A DNA stretch of 64,000 nt from Candidatus Rokuibacteriota bacterium (GTDB taxonomy: Bacteria > Methylomirabilota > Methylomirabilia > Rokubacteriales > CSP1-6). This document shows positions 48,485 through 57,033 of the stretch, piece after piece. The stretch's first letter is position 1. Every line of letters begins with the position of its first letter. Location of the stretch: positions 20,038 through 84,037 of the forward strand of contig QHSU01000096.1 in NCBI GenBank assembly GCA_003220535.1, read 5' to 3'. A program made the position numbers and the translations under genes. A model generated the notes under the pieces. It was given only the letters and a program-made list of their open reading frames with translations. It did not search any database and was not told the origin of the DNA.

Positions 48485-50101
48485 ATGACGCGCCGTGATC
48501 TGCTGAGAGCCGGCCTCGTCGGCGGCGCAACGTTGCTCGCCGAGCCCGGGCTGGCGCCCCGCTCCTCCCGGGCTCAGCAGCCCAAACGGGGCGGGATCCT
48601 GCGCGTGCGCGGCTACGATCCGCCGCACTTCGACCCGCTCCTGGCCGTGGCGTTCAAGACCAGCTGCACGGTCAGCTTCGTCTACAACAAGCTCGTGCGC
48701 TACAAGGTGGGCGCCGACGTGCGCCCGGGCACGTTCACAGTGGAGCCCGACCTGGCCGAACGCTGGGAAGAGCTGGACGGCACGACGTACATCTTTCATC
48801 TCCGCCGCGGGGTGCGCTGGCACAACAAGCCACCCGTCAACGGCCGCGAACTCACCGCCGACGACGTGAAGTTCACGTTCGAGCGCTTCCTGTCGGAGCG
48901 GGGGAGCCCGCACCGATACATGCTCGATCCGGTGGACCGGCTCGAAGTCGTGGACCGGTATACCGTCCGGTTTCGCCTCAAGGAGCCGTTCGTCTGGTTC
49001 CTCCACATGCTCGCCAGCCCGTGGGCGAGCTGGATCGTCGCCCGCGAGGTCGTCGAGAAATACGGGGACCTCAAGAAGCCCGAAGCGGCGGTCGGCACGG
49101 GACCCTTCACGCTCGAGCGCTACGACCCGAACGTGAGGACGGTGTTCAGGCGGAACCCCGACTACTTCCGCCCCGGCGAGCCATGGGTGGATGGGGTCGA
49201 CTGGCTCGTGATGGAGGACGACGCCGCCGGGCTCGCCGCCTACCGAACTGGCAAGCTCGACGCCGGTCCCTCCCACTGGTGGGCCGTCCGTCAGGTGGAC
49301 GTGGCCGCTCTCAGGAAGAGCCATCCCCAGCTGGTGTATCAGGACTTCCTCTCCAACGTTCCCAACGCCGTCTACATGCGGTCCGACAAGCCCCCGTTCA
49401 GCGACGTGCGCGTCCGGCGCGCGATCTCCCACGCGATCGACCGACAAACGATCATCGAAGCCGTCTACCTCCGGGGGGAACCGACGCCCATGATCGCGCG
49501 CGGCCTGTCCGAGTGGTCGGCTCGCATCGACCAGCTCGGTCCCGGGGCCCAGTACTATCGGTACGACCCGCGCGAGGCGCGGCGGCTCCTCACCGAGGCC
49601 GGGTTCCCGCAGGGGGTGAAAACCCAGCTGAACGTCACGAGCGGCTATGGGGTCGACGCCGTCGACGCGTATCAGCTGGTTCAGCGCCAGCTCAAGGAGA
49701 GCGGGATCGACGCGGAGCTGCAGGTCCAGGAGTACGGCGCCTACGTGTCGACGACGAACGTCGGGAAGTTCGAGGGGCTGGCGATGGGCCCGGCCGGCAT
49801 CGCCTGGGAGCCGCACACCGTGCTCTACGGAAAGTTCATGCCTGGCGAGCCCCGCAACAACAGCCACGTCAACGACTCCAGGCTCACCGCGATGGTGAAG
49901 GAGCAGATGCGCACGAAAGATCTGGAAATGCGCCGGAAGGTCGTCCTCGACATCCAGCGGCATGCCGCCGAGCAGCAGTACTACGTCTATCTGTATAGCG
50001 TCGGGATCACGGCCTCCTGGCAACCCTACGTGAAGAACTACGCGCCGAACACCGTCTTCGACTACGGCAACCGGGCCGCCGCTGTCTGGCTCGACCGATA
50101 G
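48485..50101 (+). CDS. ABC substrate-binding protein, SBP_bac_5 family, Tat-like leader
   Basis: MTRRDLLRAGLVGGATLLAEPGLAPRSSRAQQPKRGGILRVRGYDPPHFDP...LAERWEELDGTTYIFHLRRGVRWHNKPPVNGRELTADDVKFTFERFL. Confidence 0.95.
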   Translation: MTRRDLLRAGLVGGATLLAEPGLAPRSSRAQQPKRGGILRVRGYDPPHFDPLLAVAFKTSCTVSFVYNKLVRYKVGADVRPGTFTVEPDLAERWEELDGTTYIFHLRRGVRWHNKPPVNGRELTADDVKFTFERFLSERGSPHRYMLDPVDRLEVVDRYTVRFRLKEPFVWFLHMLASPWASWIVAREVVEKYGDLKKPEAAVGTGPFTLERYDPNVRTVFRRNPDYFRPGEPWVDGVDWLVMEDDAAGLAAYRTGKLDAGPSHWWAVRQVDVAALRKSHPQLVYQDFLSNVPNAVYMRSDKPPFSDVRVRRAISHAIDRQTIIEAVYLRGEPTPMIARGLSEWSARIDQLGPGAQYYRYDPREARRLLTEAGFPQGVKTQLNVTSGYGVDAVDAYQLVQRQLKESGIDAELQVQEYGAYVSTTNVGKFEGLAMGPAGIAWEPHTVLYGKFMPGEPRNNSHVNDSRLTAMVKEQMRTKDLEMRRKVVLDIQRHAAEQQYYVYLYSVGITASWQPYVKNYAPNTVFDYGNRAAAVWLDR

Positions 50102-50133
50102 AGCCACCGCCACGTCGCGAGGGAGAAGCGCCA

Positions 50134-51765
50134 ATGACCACGCTCGGGGTGACGCGCCGCGACCTTCTCAGAGCCGGCCTCGTAGCCGGAGCTTCTCTGT
50201 CCGCCGAGCCCGTGCTGGCTCCGCGCGCGCTCCGAGCTCAGCAACCCAAGCGTGGAGGGATCCTCCGCGTGCGCGGCTACGATCCGCCGCACTTCGATCC
50301 GCACCAGACGCTCAACTTCAAGACCAACAACACCCTGAGCTTCGTCTACAACAAGCTCGTCCGTCACAGGGTCGGCGCCGGGGTGGTGCCGGGCACCTTC
50401 ACGGTCGAGCCCGATCTGGCCGAACGCTGGGACGAGCCGGACGACACGACCGTGGTCTTTCATCTCCGCCGAGGCGTACGCTGGCACAACAGGCCGCCCG
50501 TGAACGGCCGCGAGCTCACGGCCGAGGACGTCAAGTTCTCGTACGACCGCTTCCTCACCGAAAAGGGCAATCCGCTCCGCTTCATGCTCGATCCCGTGGA
50601 TCGGGTGGATGTGGTGGATCGGTACACGGTGCGGTTTCGATTGAAGGAGCCGTTCGTCTGGCTCCTCAACATGCTCGCGAACCCGACCGGCACCTGGATC
50701 GTGGCCCGGGAGGTCGTGGAGAAGTACGGGGATCTGAAACGCGCTGAGACGGCGATCGGCACCGGCCCATTCCTCCTCGAACGCTACGAGCCCAACGTGA
50801 AGACCGTCTTCCGACGGCACCCCGACTATTTCCGCTCGGGCCAGCCCTCGGTGGACGGGGTGGACTGGCTGGTGATGGAGGACGAAGCTGCCCAGCTCGC
50901 CGCCTACCGTACGGGGCAGATCGATTGCGCGCCCTGGCACCAGTGGGTCGTGCGTCAGCAGGATCTCGCCGAGCTCAAGAAGAGCCATCCGCAGCTCATG
51001 TATCGAGACTTCGTGTCCAACGTGACGACCGGCATTTACATGAGGACCGACAAGCCGCCGTTCAACGACGTCCGCGTGCGCCGCGCGATCTCCCACGCCG
51101 TCGATCGGCAGGCGATCGTCGACGCCGTGTTCCTCCGGGGCGAACCGACGCCCGCCATCGGCCGTGGTCTGACCGAATGGTCCCCGCGGATCGATCAGCT
51201 GGGCTCGGGAGCTCAGTACTACCGCCACGATCCCAAGGAGGCCCGCCGGCTCCTCGCCCAGGCTGGCTTCCCGCAGGGTTTGAAGACGCAGCTCACCGTC
51301 ACCGGCGGCTACGGAAACGACCTGCTGGACGCCTTCCAGCTCGCCCAGCGCCAGCTCAAGGAGGGCGGCATCGAGGCGGAGCTGAAGGTGCAGGAGTACG
51401 GGGCCTACATGGCGACGACCTTCGCCGGCAAGTACGAGGGCCTGGCGCTGGGGCCGTTCAGCATCTCCTGGGAGCCGCACACCGCGCTCTACGGCATGTA
51501 CGCTCCGGAGCAGGCCCGCAACTCGAGCCACGTCGCCGACGCCAAGATCTTGGCGATGATCAAGGATCAGATGCGCACCAAGGATCTCGAAGCGCGCCGC
51601 AAGCTCATCTTCGACATCCAGCGGTACGCCGCTGAGCAGCAATACTACGTGTATCTCTATTCGCCGACGTTCACGGCGTCCTGGCGACCGTACGTGAAGA
51701 ACTACGCGCCGAATCCGAGCTTCGACTACGGCAACCGCGTCGCCGCGCTCTGGCTCGACCGGTAG
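50134..51765 (+). CDS. ABC substrate-binding protein, SBP_bac_5 family, tandem paralog, Tat-like leader
   Basis: MTTLGVTRRDLLRAGLVAGASLSAEPVLAPRALRAQQPKRGGILRVRGYDPPHFDPHQTLNFKTNNTLSFVYNKLVRHRVGAG; closely similar to preceding SBP. Confidence 0.95.
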   Translation: MTTLGVTRRDLLRAGLVAGASLSAEPVLAPRALRAQQPKRGGILRVRGYDPPHFDPHQTLNFKTNNTLSFVYNKLVRHRVGAGVVPGTFTVEPDLAERWDEPDDTTVVFHLRRGVRWHNRPPVNGRELTAEDVKFSYDRFLTEKGNPLRFMLDPVDRVDVVDRYTVRFRLKEPFVWLLNMLANPTGTWIVAREVVEKYGDLKRAETAIGTGPFLLERYEPNVKTVFRRHPDYFRSGQPSVDGVDWLVMEDEAAQLAAYRTGQIDCAPWHQWVVRQQDLAELKKSHPQLMYRDFVSNVTTGIYMRTDKPPFNDVRVRRAISHAVDRQAIVDAVFLRGEPTPAIGRGLTEWSPRIDQLGSGAQYYRHDPKEARRLLAQAGFPQGLKTQLTVTGGYGNDLLDAFQLAQRQLKEGGIEAELKVQEYGAYMATTFAGKYEGLALGPFSISWEPHTALYGMYAPEQARNSSHVADAKILAMIKDQMRTKDLEARRKLIFDIQRYAAEQQYYVYLYSPTFTASWRPYVKNYAPNPSFDYGNRVAALWLDR

Positions 51766-51801
51766 CTCGGGGAGTCGTCTCGGGTCCCCGTCGAGCACGC
51801 C

Positions 51802-52743
51802 ATGCGCAAGTACGTTCTGAGGCGGCTGCTGGTCGCGATCCCGTCGCTCCTGATCGCGTCCTTCATCGTGTTCTCGCTGCCGCGGCTGCTACCCGGCGAC
51901 ATCGTCCAGCTCATGCTCGAGGAGCGGGCGTACGGCAAAGACCTTGACGATCTGCGGGCGAAGCTCGGGCTGAACCGGCCGATCTACGTTCAGTACTTCG
52001 AGTGGCTCGGCAGCGTCGTCCGGGGCCACCTCGGCGAATCGCTGTGGACCAAGCGGCCCGTCGTCGAGGAGCTGACCCGGCGGCTGCCGGTGAGCCTCAA
52101 GCTGGGCGCCCTCGCGCTCCTCTTCTCGGTCTCGATCTCCCTCCCGATCGGCATCCTGGCCGCCGTGCGGCAGGACACGCTGGCCGACTACCTTTCCCGC
52201 AGCGTGGCCATCCTCGCCCTGTCGATCCCCGGCTTCTGGCTCGCGACGCTCGTCGTGGTCTTGCCGGCGATCTGGTGGAACTGGAGCCCGCCCATCCAGT
52301 TCACCGAGTTCAGCGCCGATCCCTGGGCGCACGTCGCCCAGTTCATCCTGCCGGCGTTCATCCTGGGCGTCGCTTCCTCGGCGGCCATCATGCGTCTCAC
52401 CCGTGCCACGCTCCTGGAAGTCCTCCGCCAGGACTACGTGCGCACGGCCTGGGCGAAGGGATCGCGCGAACGGTCGGTCGTGCTCAAGCACGGTCTGAAG
52501 AACGCGCTGATCCCGGTGGTCACCGTCCTCGGGATCCAGATCGCGCAGATCCTGGGCGGCACTGTCATCTTCGAGACCATTTTCGGGTTGCCGGGCATGG
52601 GGCGCTTTCTCTTCGATGCGATCAACCAGCGGGACTATCCCGTCATCCAGGGCATCAATCTGCTCATCGTCAGCATGATCGTCCTGATGAACCTCCTCGT
52701 CGACGCCTGCTATGCGTTCCTCGACCCGCGGATCCGGTACTGA
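51802..52743 (+). CDS. ABC transporter permease, DppB/OppB type
   Basis: MRKYVLRRLLVAIPSLLIASFIVFSLPRLLPGDIVQLML...VRTAWAKGSRERSVVLKHGLKNALIPVVTVLGIQIAQILGGTVIFETIFGLPGMGRFLFDAI. Confidence 0.96.
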   Translation: MRKYVLRRLLVAIPSLLIASFIVFSLPRLLPGDIVQLMLEERAYGKDLDDLRAKLGLNRPIYVQYFEWLGSVVRGHLGESLWTKRPVVEELTRRLPVSLKLGALALLFSVSISLPIGILAAVRQDTLADYLSRSVAILALSIPGFWLATLVVVLPAIWWNWSPPIQFTEFSADPWAHVAQFILPAFILGVASSAAIMRLTRATLLEVLRQDYVRTAWAKGSRERSVVLKHGLKNALIPVVTVLGIQIAQILGGTVIFETIFGLPGMGRFLFDAINQRDYPVIQGINLLIVSMIVLMNLLVDACYAFLDPRIRY

Positions 52744-52747
52744 CGTC

Positions 52748-53680
52748 ATGGCCAACCAAGTCGAGACCCTGACCACCGCGGCGCGCCGGGCCGAGCGAAG
52801 GCGCCCCGACGCCTCCGGCTCGGCGCGGGTCCGAGCCTTGTGGCGCTTCTGCCGGCGCAAGCCGCTGGGCGCCCTGGGCGGCCTCATCGTGCTCGCGCTG
52901 ATCGTCATGGCCGCGCTGGCGCCGTGGATCGCGCACTATGCGTACGACGAGACCCTCCGGGGCGCCCGCTTGAAAGCTCCGGGCGCGCAGTTCTGGATGG
53001 GGACGGACAACCTCGGGCGCGACATGTGGAGCCGGGTGGTCTACGGCGCGCGCGTCTCCGTCACCGTTGGCTTCGGCGCCGTCCTGCTCGCCAACGCGCT
53101 CGGGGCCCTCATCGGCGTCAGCAGCGGCTACTTCGGCGGAAAGTACGATATCTGCGTCCAGCGGGTGGTCGACGCCTGGCAGTCCTTTCCCTTCCTGGTC
53201 GTGATCCTCTCCATCATGGCCGTGCTCGGCCCGGGCCTCCTGAACATCGTCCTGGCACTCGGCGTGGTCGGCGCCGCCAACGCGTCCCGGGTCATCCGGG
53301 GAACGACCATCAGCGTCGTGGAGAACGTGTACGTCGAATCGGCCCGGGCCATCGGCTGCGGGCACCTGCGCATCATGGTGCGCCACATCCTGCCCAACGT
53401 GGCCGGGACGATCATCGTCCTGGCGACCATCGGGCTCGGAGCGTTCATCCTCGCCGAGTCCGCGCTCTCGTTCCTCGGCTTCGGCGTGCCGCCGCCGTAT
53501 CCGTCCTGGGGGGCGATGCTCTCGGGCGCCGGCCGCTCGTTCTTTTACCAGGCCCCGTGGATGGCGATCTATCCCGGACTCGCCATCTCGCTGGCCGTCT
53601 TCGGCTTCAACATGCTGGGCGATGCGCTGCGCGACATGCTCGACCCCCGGCTTCGAGGCGTCGGGGGCCGGATGCGCTAG
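52748..53680 (+). CDS. ABC transporter permease, DppC/OppC type
   Basis: FCRRKPLGALGGLIVLALIVMAALAPWIAHYAYDET...FWMGTDNLGRDMWSRVVYGARVSVTVGFGAVLLANALGALIGVSSGYFGG. Confidence 0.96.
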   Translation: MANQVETLTTAARRAERRRPDASGSARVRALWRFCRRKPLGALGGLIVLALIVMAALAPWIAHYAYDETLRGARLKAPGAQFWMGTDNLGRDMWSRVVYGARVSVTVGFGAVLLANALGALIGVSSGYFGGKYDICVQRVVDAWQSFPFLVVILSIMAVLGPGLLNIVLALGVVGAANASRVIRGTTISVVENVYVESARAIGCGHLRIMVRHILPNVAGTIIVLATIGLGAFILAESALSFLGFGVPPPYPSWGAMLSGAGRSFFYQAPWMAIYPGLAISLAVFGFNMLGDALRDMLDPRLRGVGGRMR

Positions 53681-53696
53681 GTGGCGCCACCTCGCC

Positions 53697-55328
53697 TCAC
53701 CGCTCCAGCCACAGCGCGGCGACGCGGCTGCCGTAGTCGAACGTCGGGTTCGGAGCGTGGTTCTTCACGGAGGGCTGCCAGGAGCCGGTGTACAGGGGGG
53801 TCGCCAGGCACACGTAGTGCTGCTGCTCGGCCATGTAGCGCTGGATCTCGAAGACGAGCTTCTTGCGCGCGTCCACGTCCTTCAGCCGACGCTGCTCCTT
53901 GATCATCGCGGTCAGCTTGGGGTCGTTGACGTGGCCCCGGTTGCGCGGTTGATCGGGAATGTAGGGCCCGTAGAGCGCGTCGTCGGGGTCCCATGCGACG
54001 GCGAAGGGACCCATCGTCATGCCGTCGAACTTGCCCTGGATCGTCGTCGCCTGATAGGCGCCGTACTCCTGCATTTTCAGCTCGGCCATGATCCCGACGT
54101 CTTTGAGCTGGCCGAGCACCAGCTGCACGGCGTCGACGAGATCGGTGCCGTAGCCTTGGGTCGCGGTCAGCTGCGTCTTGAAGCCGTTGGGGTAGCCGGC
54201 CTCCGCCAGGAGTCGCCGGGCCTCGCGCGGATCGTACCGATAGTACTTGGCCCCCTCGCCGAGCTGGTCGACCGGAAGCGCCCAGTCCTTGAGCCCGCGG
54301 GAAACGGGCCCGCTCGGCTCGCCCCGCATCCACACGGTGTCGATCAGCATCCGGCGATCGATGGCGCGGGAAATGGCGCGACGCACGCGCACGTCCGCGA
54401 ACGGGGGCTGATCGGTCCGTAGCGAGATGGCGTAGACCATGTTGCCCAGGAAATCCTGGTAGACCAGCCGCGGGTGGGTCTTCTTGAGCGTGTCGAGATC
54501 CGACTGGCGCACGGACCACCAGGTCGAGGGCCCCGCGTCGATCTGTCCGGTGCGGTACGACGCGAGTCCCGTCGAGTCGTCCTCGATGACCATCCACTCC
54601 ACGCCGTCCACCGAGGGCTGGCCGGGGCGGAAGTACTGCGGGTTCTTCTTGAAGACCACCTTCACGTTCCGGTCGTAGCGCTCCAGCGTGAAGGGGCCGG
54701 TGCCGACGGCGGTCTCTGGCTTTTTAAGGTCGCCGTACCTCTCCACCACTTCGGGCGCCGCGATCCACATGCAGAGCGCGTTGGCCAGCTTGTGGGGCAG
54801 CCAGACGTACGGCTCGCCGAGGACGAACTTCACGGTGTAGCGATCGACCGCCTCGACCCGGTCGACCGAGTCGAGCAGATACCGCTCAGGGTTCCCCTTG
54901 ACCGTGAGGAAACGGGTGTAGGTGAACTTCACGTCCTCGGCCGTGAGCTCGCGGCCGTTGACAGGAGGCTTGTTGTGCCAGCGCACGCCTTTGCGCAGAT
55001 GGAAGATGTAGGTCGTGTCGTCTGGCTGCTCCCACCGCTCGGCCAGATCGGGCTCCACGGAGAAGCTGCCCGGCGCCACACCCGCTCCCACCTTGTGACG
55101 GAGCAGCTTACTGTAGACGAAGCTCAGGGTGGTCATCGTCATGAAGTTGCGCGTCAGGTGCGGGTCGAAGTGGGGTGGATCCCAGCCGCGCACGCGCAGG
55201 ATCCCGCCCGGCTTGGGGCTCGCGACGGGCCCGGCGGCCAGCATCGCGCCGGCGGCGACGCCGGTCGTGAGCAGATCACGCCGGCTCAGACCGAGACCGT
55301 CCTTTCGCGAGCGGTGTCGCGCGCTCAT
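53697..55328 (-). CDS. ABC substrate-binding protein, SBP_bac_5 family, Tat-like leader, inverted paralog
   Basis: MSARHRSRKDGLGLSRRDLLTTGVAAGAMLAAG...KPGGILRVRGWDPPHFDPHLTRNFMTMTTLSFVYSKLLRHKVGAGVAPGSFSVEPDLAERWEQPDDTTYIFHLRKGVRWHNKPPVNGRELTAEDVKFTYTRFL. Confidence 0.95.
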   Translation of the reverse strand: MSARHRSRKDGLGLSRRDLLTTGVAAGAMLAAGPVASPKPGGILRVRGWDPPHFDPHLTRNFMTMTTLSFVYSKLLRHKVGAGVAPGSFSVEPDLAERWEQPDDTTYIFHLRKGVRWHNKPPVNGRELTAEDVKFTYTRFLTVKGNPERYLLDSVDRVEAVDRYTVKFVLGEPYVWLPHKLANALCMWIAAPEVVERYGDLKKPETAVGTGPFTLERYDRNVKVVFKKNPQYFRPGQPSVDGVEWMVIEDDSTGLASYRTGQIDAGPSTWWSVRQSDLDTLKKTHPRLVYQDFLGNMVYAISLRTDQPPFADVRVRRAISRAIDRRMLIDTVWMRGEPSGPVSRGLKDWALPVDQLGEGAKYYRYDPREARRLLAEAGYPNGFKTQLTATQGYGTDLVDAVQLVLGQLKDVGIMAELKMQEYGAYQATTIQGKFDGMTMGPFAVAWDPDDALYGPYIPDQPRNRGHVNDPKLTAMIKEQRRLKDVDARKKLVFEIQRYMAEQQHYVCLATPLYTGSWQPSVKNHAPNPTFDYGSRVAALWLER

Positions 55329-55350
55329 GCTGAGCTCCTGCCCGAGCGCT

Positions 55351-57030
55351 TCAGTGCCGGCCCGCGCCGCCCGGCGTCGGTGCCGGCGCCGGGAAGTACT
55401 CGGCGACCGGAATTTCGATCACAACAGGCTCGTTCGAGGCCAGCGCTTCCTTCATGGCGTCCCCGATCTCCTCGGGGCGCTGCACGTATATCCCGCGCGC
55501 GCCGTACACCTCGGCCAGCTTGTCGAAGCGCGGGTTGACGAGGTCGACCCCGATGTAGCGCCCGCCGAAGTGGCGCTGCTGCTGGGCCTTCTCGGCGCCG
55601 TGGCAGCTGTTGTTCAGCACGATGCTGACGAGCGGGATGCGCCAGCGCACCGCCGTGTTGATCTCTTGCGAAGTGTAGAGGAAGCCGCCGTCGCCCTGCA
55701 GACTCACGGCCGGGCGGTCGGGCCGTCCGAGCTTGGTCCCGAGACCGACGCAGTAGCCCATGCCGAGCCCGCCGTGCCCGGCGTAGTTGAACAGCGTGCG
55801 CGGGATCTCGAAGTGCAACCGGTCGTAGGCCAGTCCCGGCGCGACGCCGGCGTCGATCGTCACCATGCAGTCGCGGGGCAGGACACGGGAGAGCTCCGGG
55901 TACACCCGCTGCGGCATCATCGGCGTTCCGGTCAGGGACAGCTCGGCCTGGAGCCTCGCCTGACGCCGCGCCGCCAGGGCCGCCACCTCGCTCCGCCACG
56001 CTTCCTTGGGACGGCCCCGCGGATGGGCGTCGCGCACGGCGCGGAGTAGTTGCTCGGCCACGGCCCTGGCATCTCCCACGATCCCGACCGCCACCGGGTA
56101 GTTGCGGCCGATCTCCTGGGCGTCGATGTCCACCTGGACGATCTGCGTGTCGCGGTTGATCACGCGGTAGTCCCAGAATGTCGTCGGCTGATTGAGGCGC
56201 GTCCCCAGCGCGAGGATGACGTCGGCACGGTGCAGGGCTTCCGCCGCCTCGGCGGACCCACGGCCTCCCGGCGGCCCGACGTACAGATGATGGCTGTTGG
56301 GGACCGCGTCGGTGTGGCCGTAGGAAGGCACGAGCGCCATGTCCAGAAGCTCGGCCAGCGCGACCGCCTCCTTGCTCGCCTCGGCGTCGATGATGCCTCC
56401 GCCCGCCAGCAGGAGCGGCCGCTGCGCCCGCGCCAGCAGCGCCGCCGCGCGCTGGATGGCCTGCGGGTCCCCCGCGATGCGGGTCTCCACCGCGCGGTAC
56501 GCCCCCGGACGGAGCGGCTCCCCCGCGATGGTCTGGTCGTCCAGGAGATCTCGCGGGATATCCAGGAAGACCGGCCCGCGCTTGTCGGCGAGCGCGGCGC
56601 GGAAGGCGTAGTGCAGCATCTCGGGGATACGCTCGGTCTTGTTCACCTCGAGCGCGAGCTTGGTGATTGGCTTGAACAGCCCCACCAGGTCGAACGCCTG
56701 GCTGCCGTCGCGATAGATGAAATCGCGCGCGACGTCGCCGGCGATCACGATCACGGGCGCCCGTCCCTTGTAGGCGAGGGAGATACCCGTGACGAGATTG
56801 ATGGTTCCGGGCCCGGAGGTGGTGATGCAGGCGGTGGGCTTGCCGGAGGCGCGGGCATAGCCGTATGCCATGAAGGCCGCGCCCTCTTCGTGCCGGGTGT
56901 CGACGAAGCGGATGTCGCTCCGCCCGTGCATCTCGGTGACGATGCTGTTGGTGGTCGAGCCCACCACGCCGAAGGTGTACTCGACTCCTTCCGCGCGCAA
57001 CGCTTCCAGGACGGCCAGGCCCGCTTTCAT
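55351..57030 (-). CDS. thiamine-pyrophosphate enzyme (acetolactate-synthase-like superfamily)
   Basis: MKAGLAVLEALRAEGVEYTFGVVGSTTNSIVTEMHG...RHEEGAAFMAYGYARASGKPTACITTSGPGTINLVTGISLAYKGRAPVIVIAGDV...LQGDGGFLYTSQEINTAVRWRIPLVSIVLNN. Confidence 0.94.
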   Translation of the reverse strand: MKAGLAVLEALRAEGVEYTFGVVGSTTNSIVTEMHGRSDIRFVDTRHEEGAAFMAYGYARASGKPTACITTSGPGTINLVTGISLAYKGRAPVIVIAGDVARDFIYRDGSQAFDLVGLFKPITKLALEVNKTERIPEMLHYAFRAALADKRGPVFLDIPRDLLDDQTIAGEPLRPGAYRAVETRIAGDPQAIQRAAALLARAQRPLLLAGGGIIDAEASKEAVALAELLDMALVPSYGHTDAVPNSHHLYVGPPGGRGSAEAAEALHRADVILALGTRLNQPTTFWDYRVINRDTQIVQVDIDAQEIGRNYPVAVGIVGDARAVAEQLLRAVRDAHPRGRPKEAWRSEVAALAARRQARLQAELSLTGTPMMPQRVYPELSRVLPRDCMVTIDAGVAPGLAYDRLHFEIPRTLFNYAGHGGLGMGYCVGLGTKLGRPDRPAVSLQGDGGFLYTSQEINTAVRWRIPLVSIVLNNSCHGAEKAQQQRHFGGRYIGVDLVNPRFDKLAEVYGARGIYVQRPEEIGDAMKEALASNEPVVIEIPVAEYFPAPAPTPGGAGRH

Positions 57031-57033
57031 CGG

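Noticed and set aside
48398-51798. Two 578-aa minus-strand ORFs opposite the tandem SBPs
   Set aside because: Both are antisense shadows of similar sense genes; their similarity to each other just reflects the SBP paralogy.
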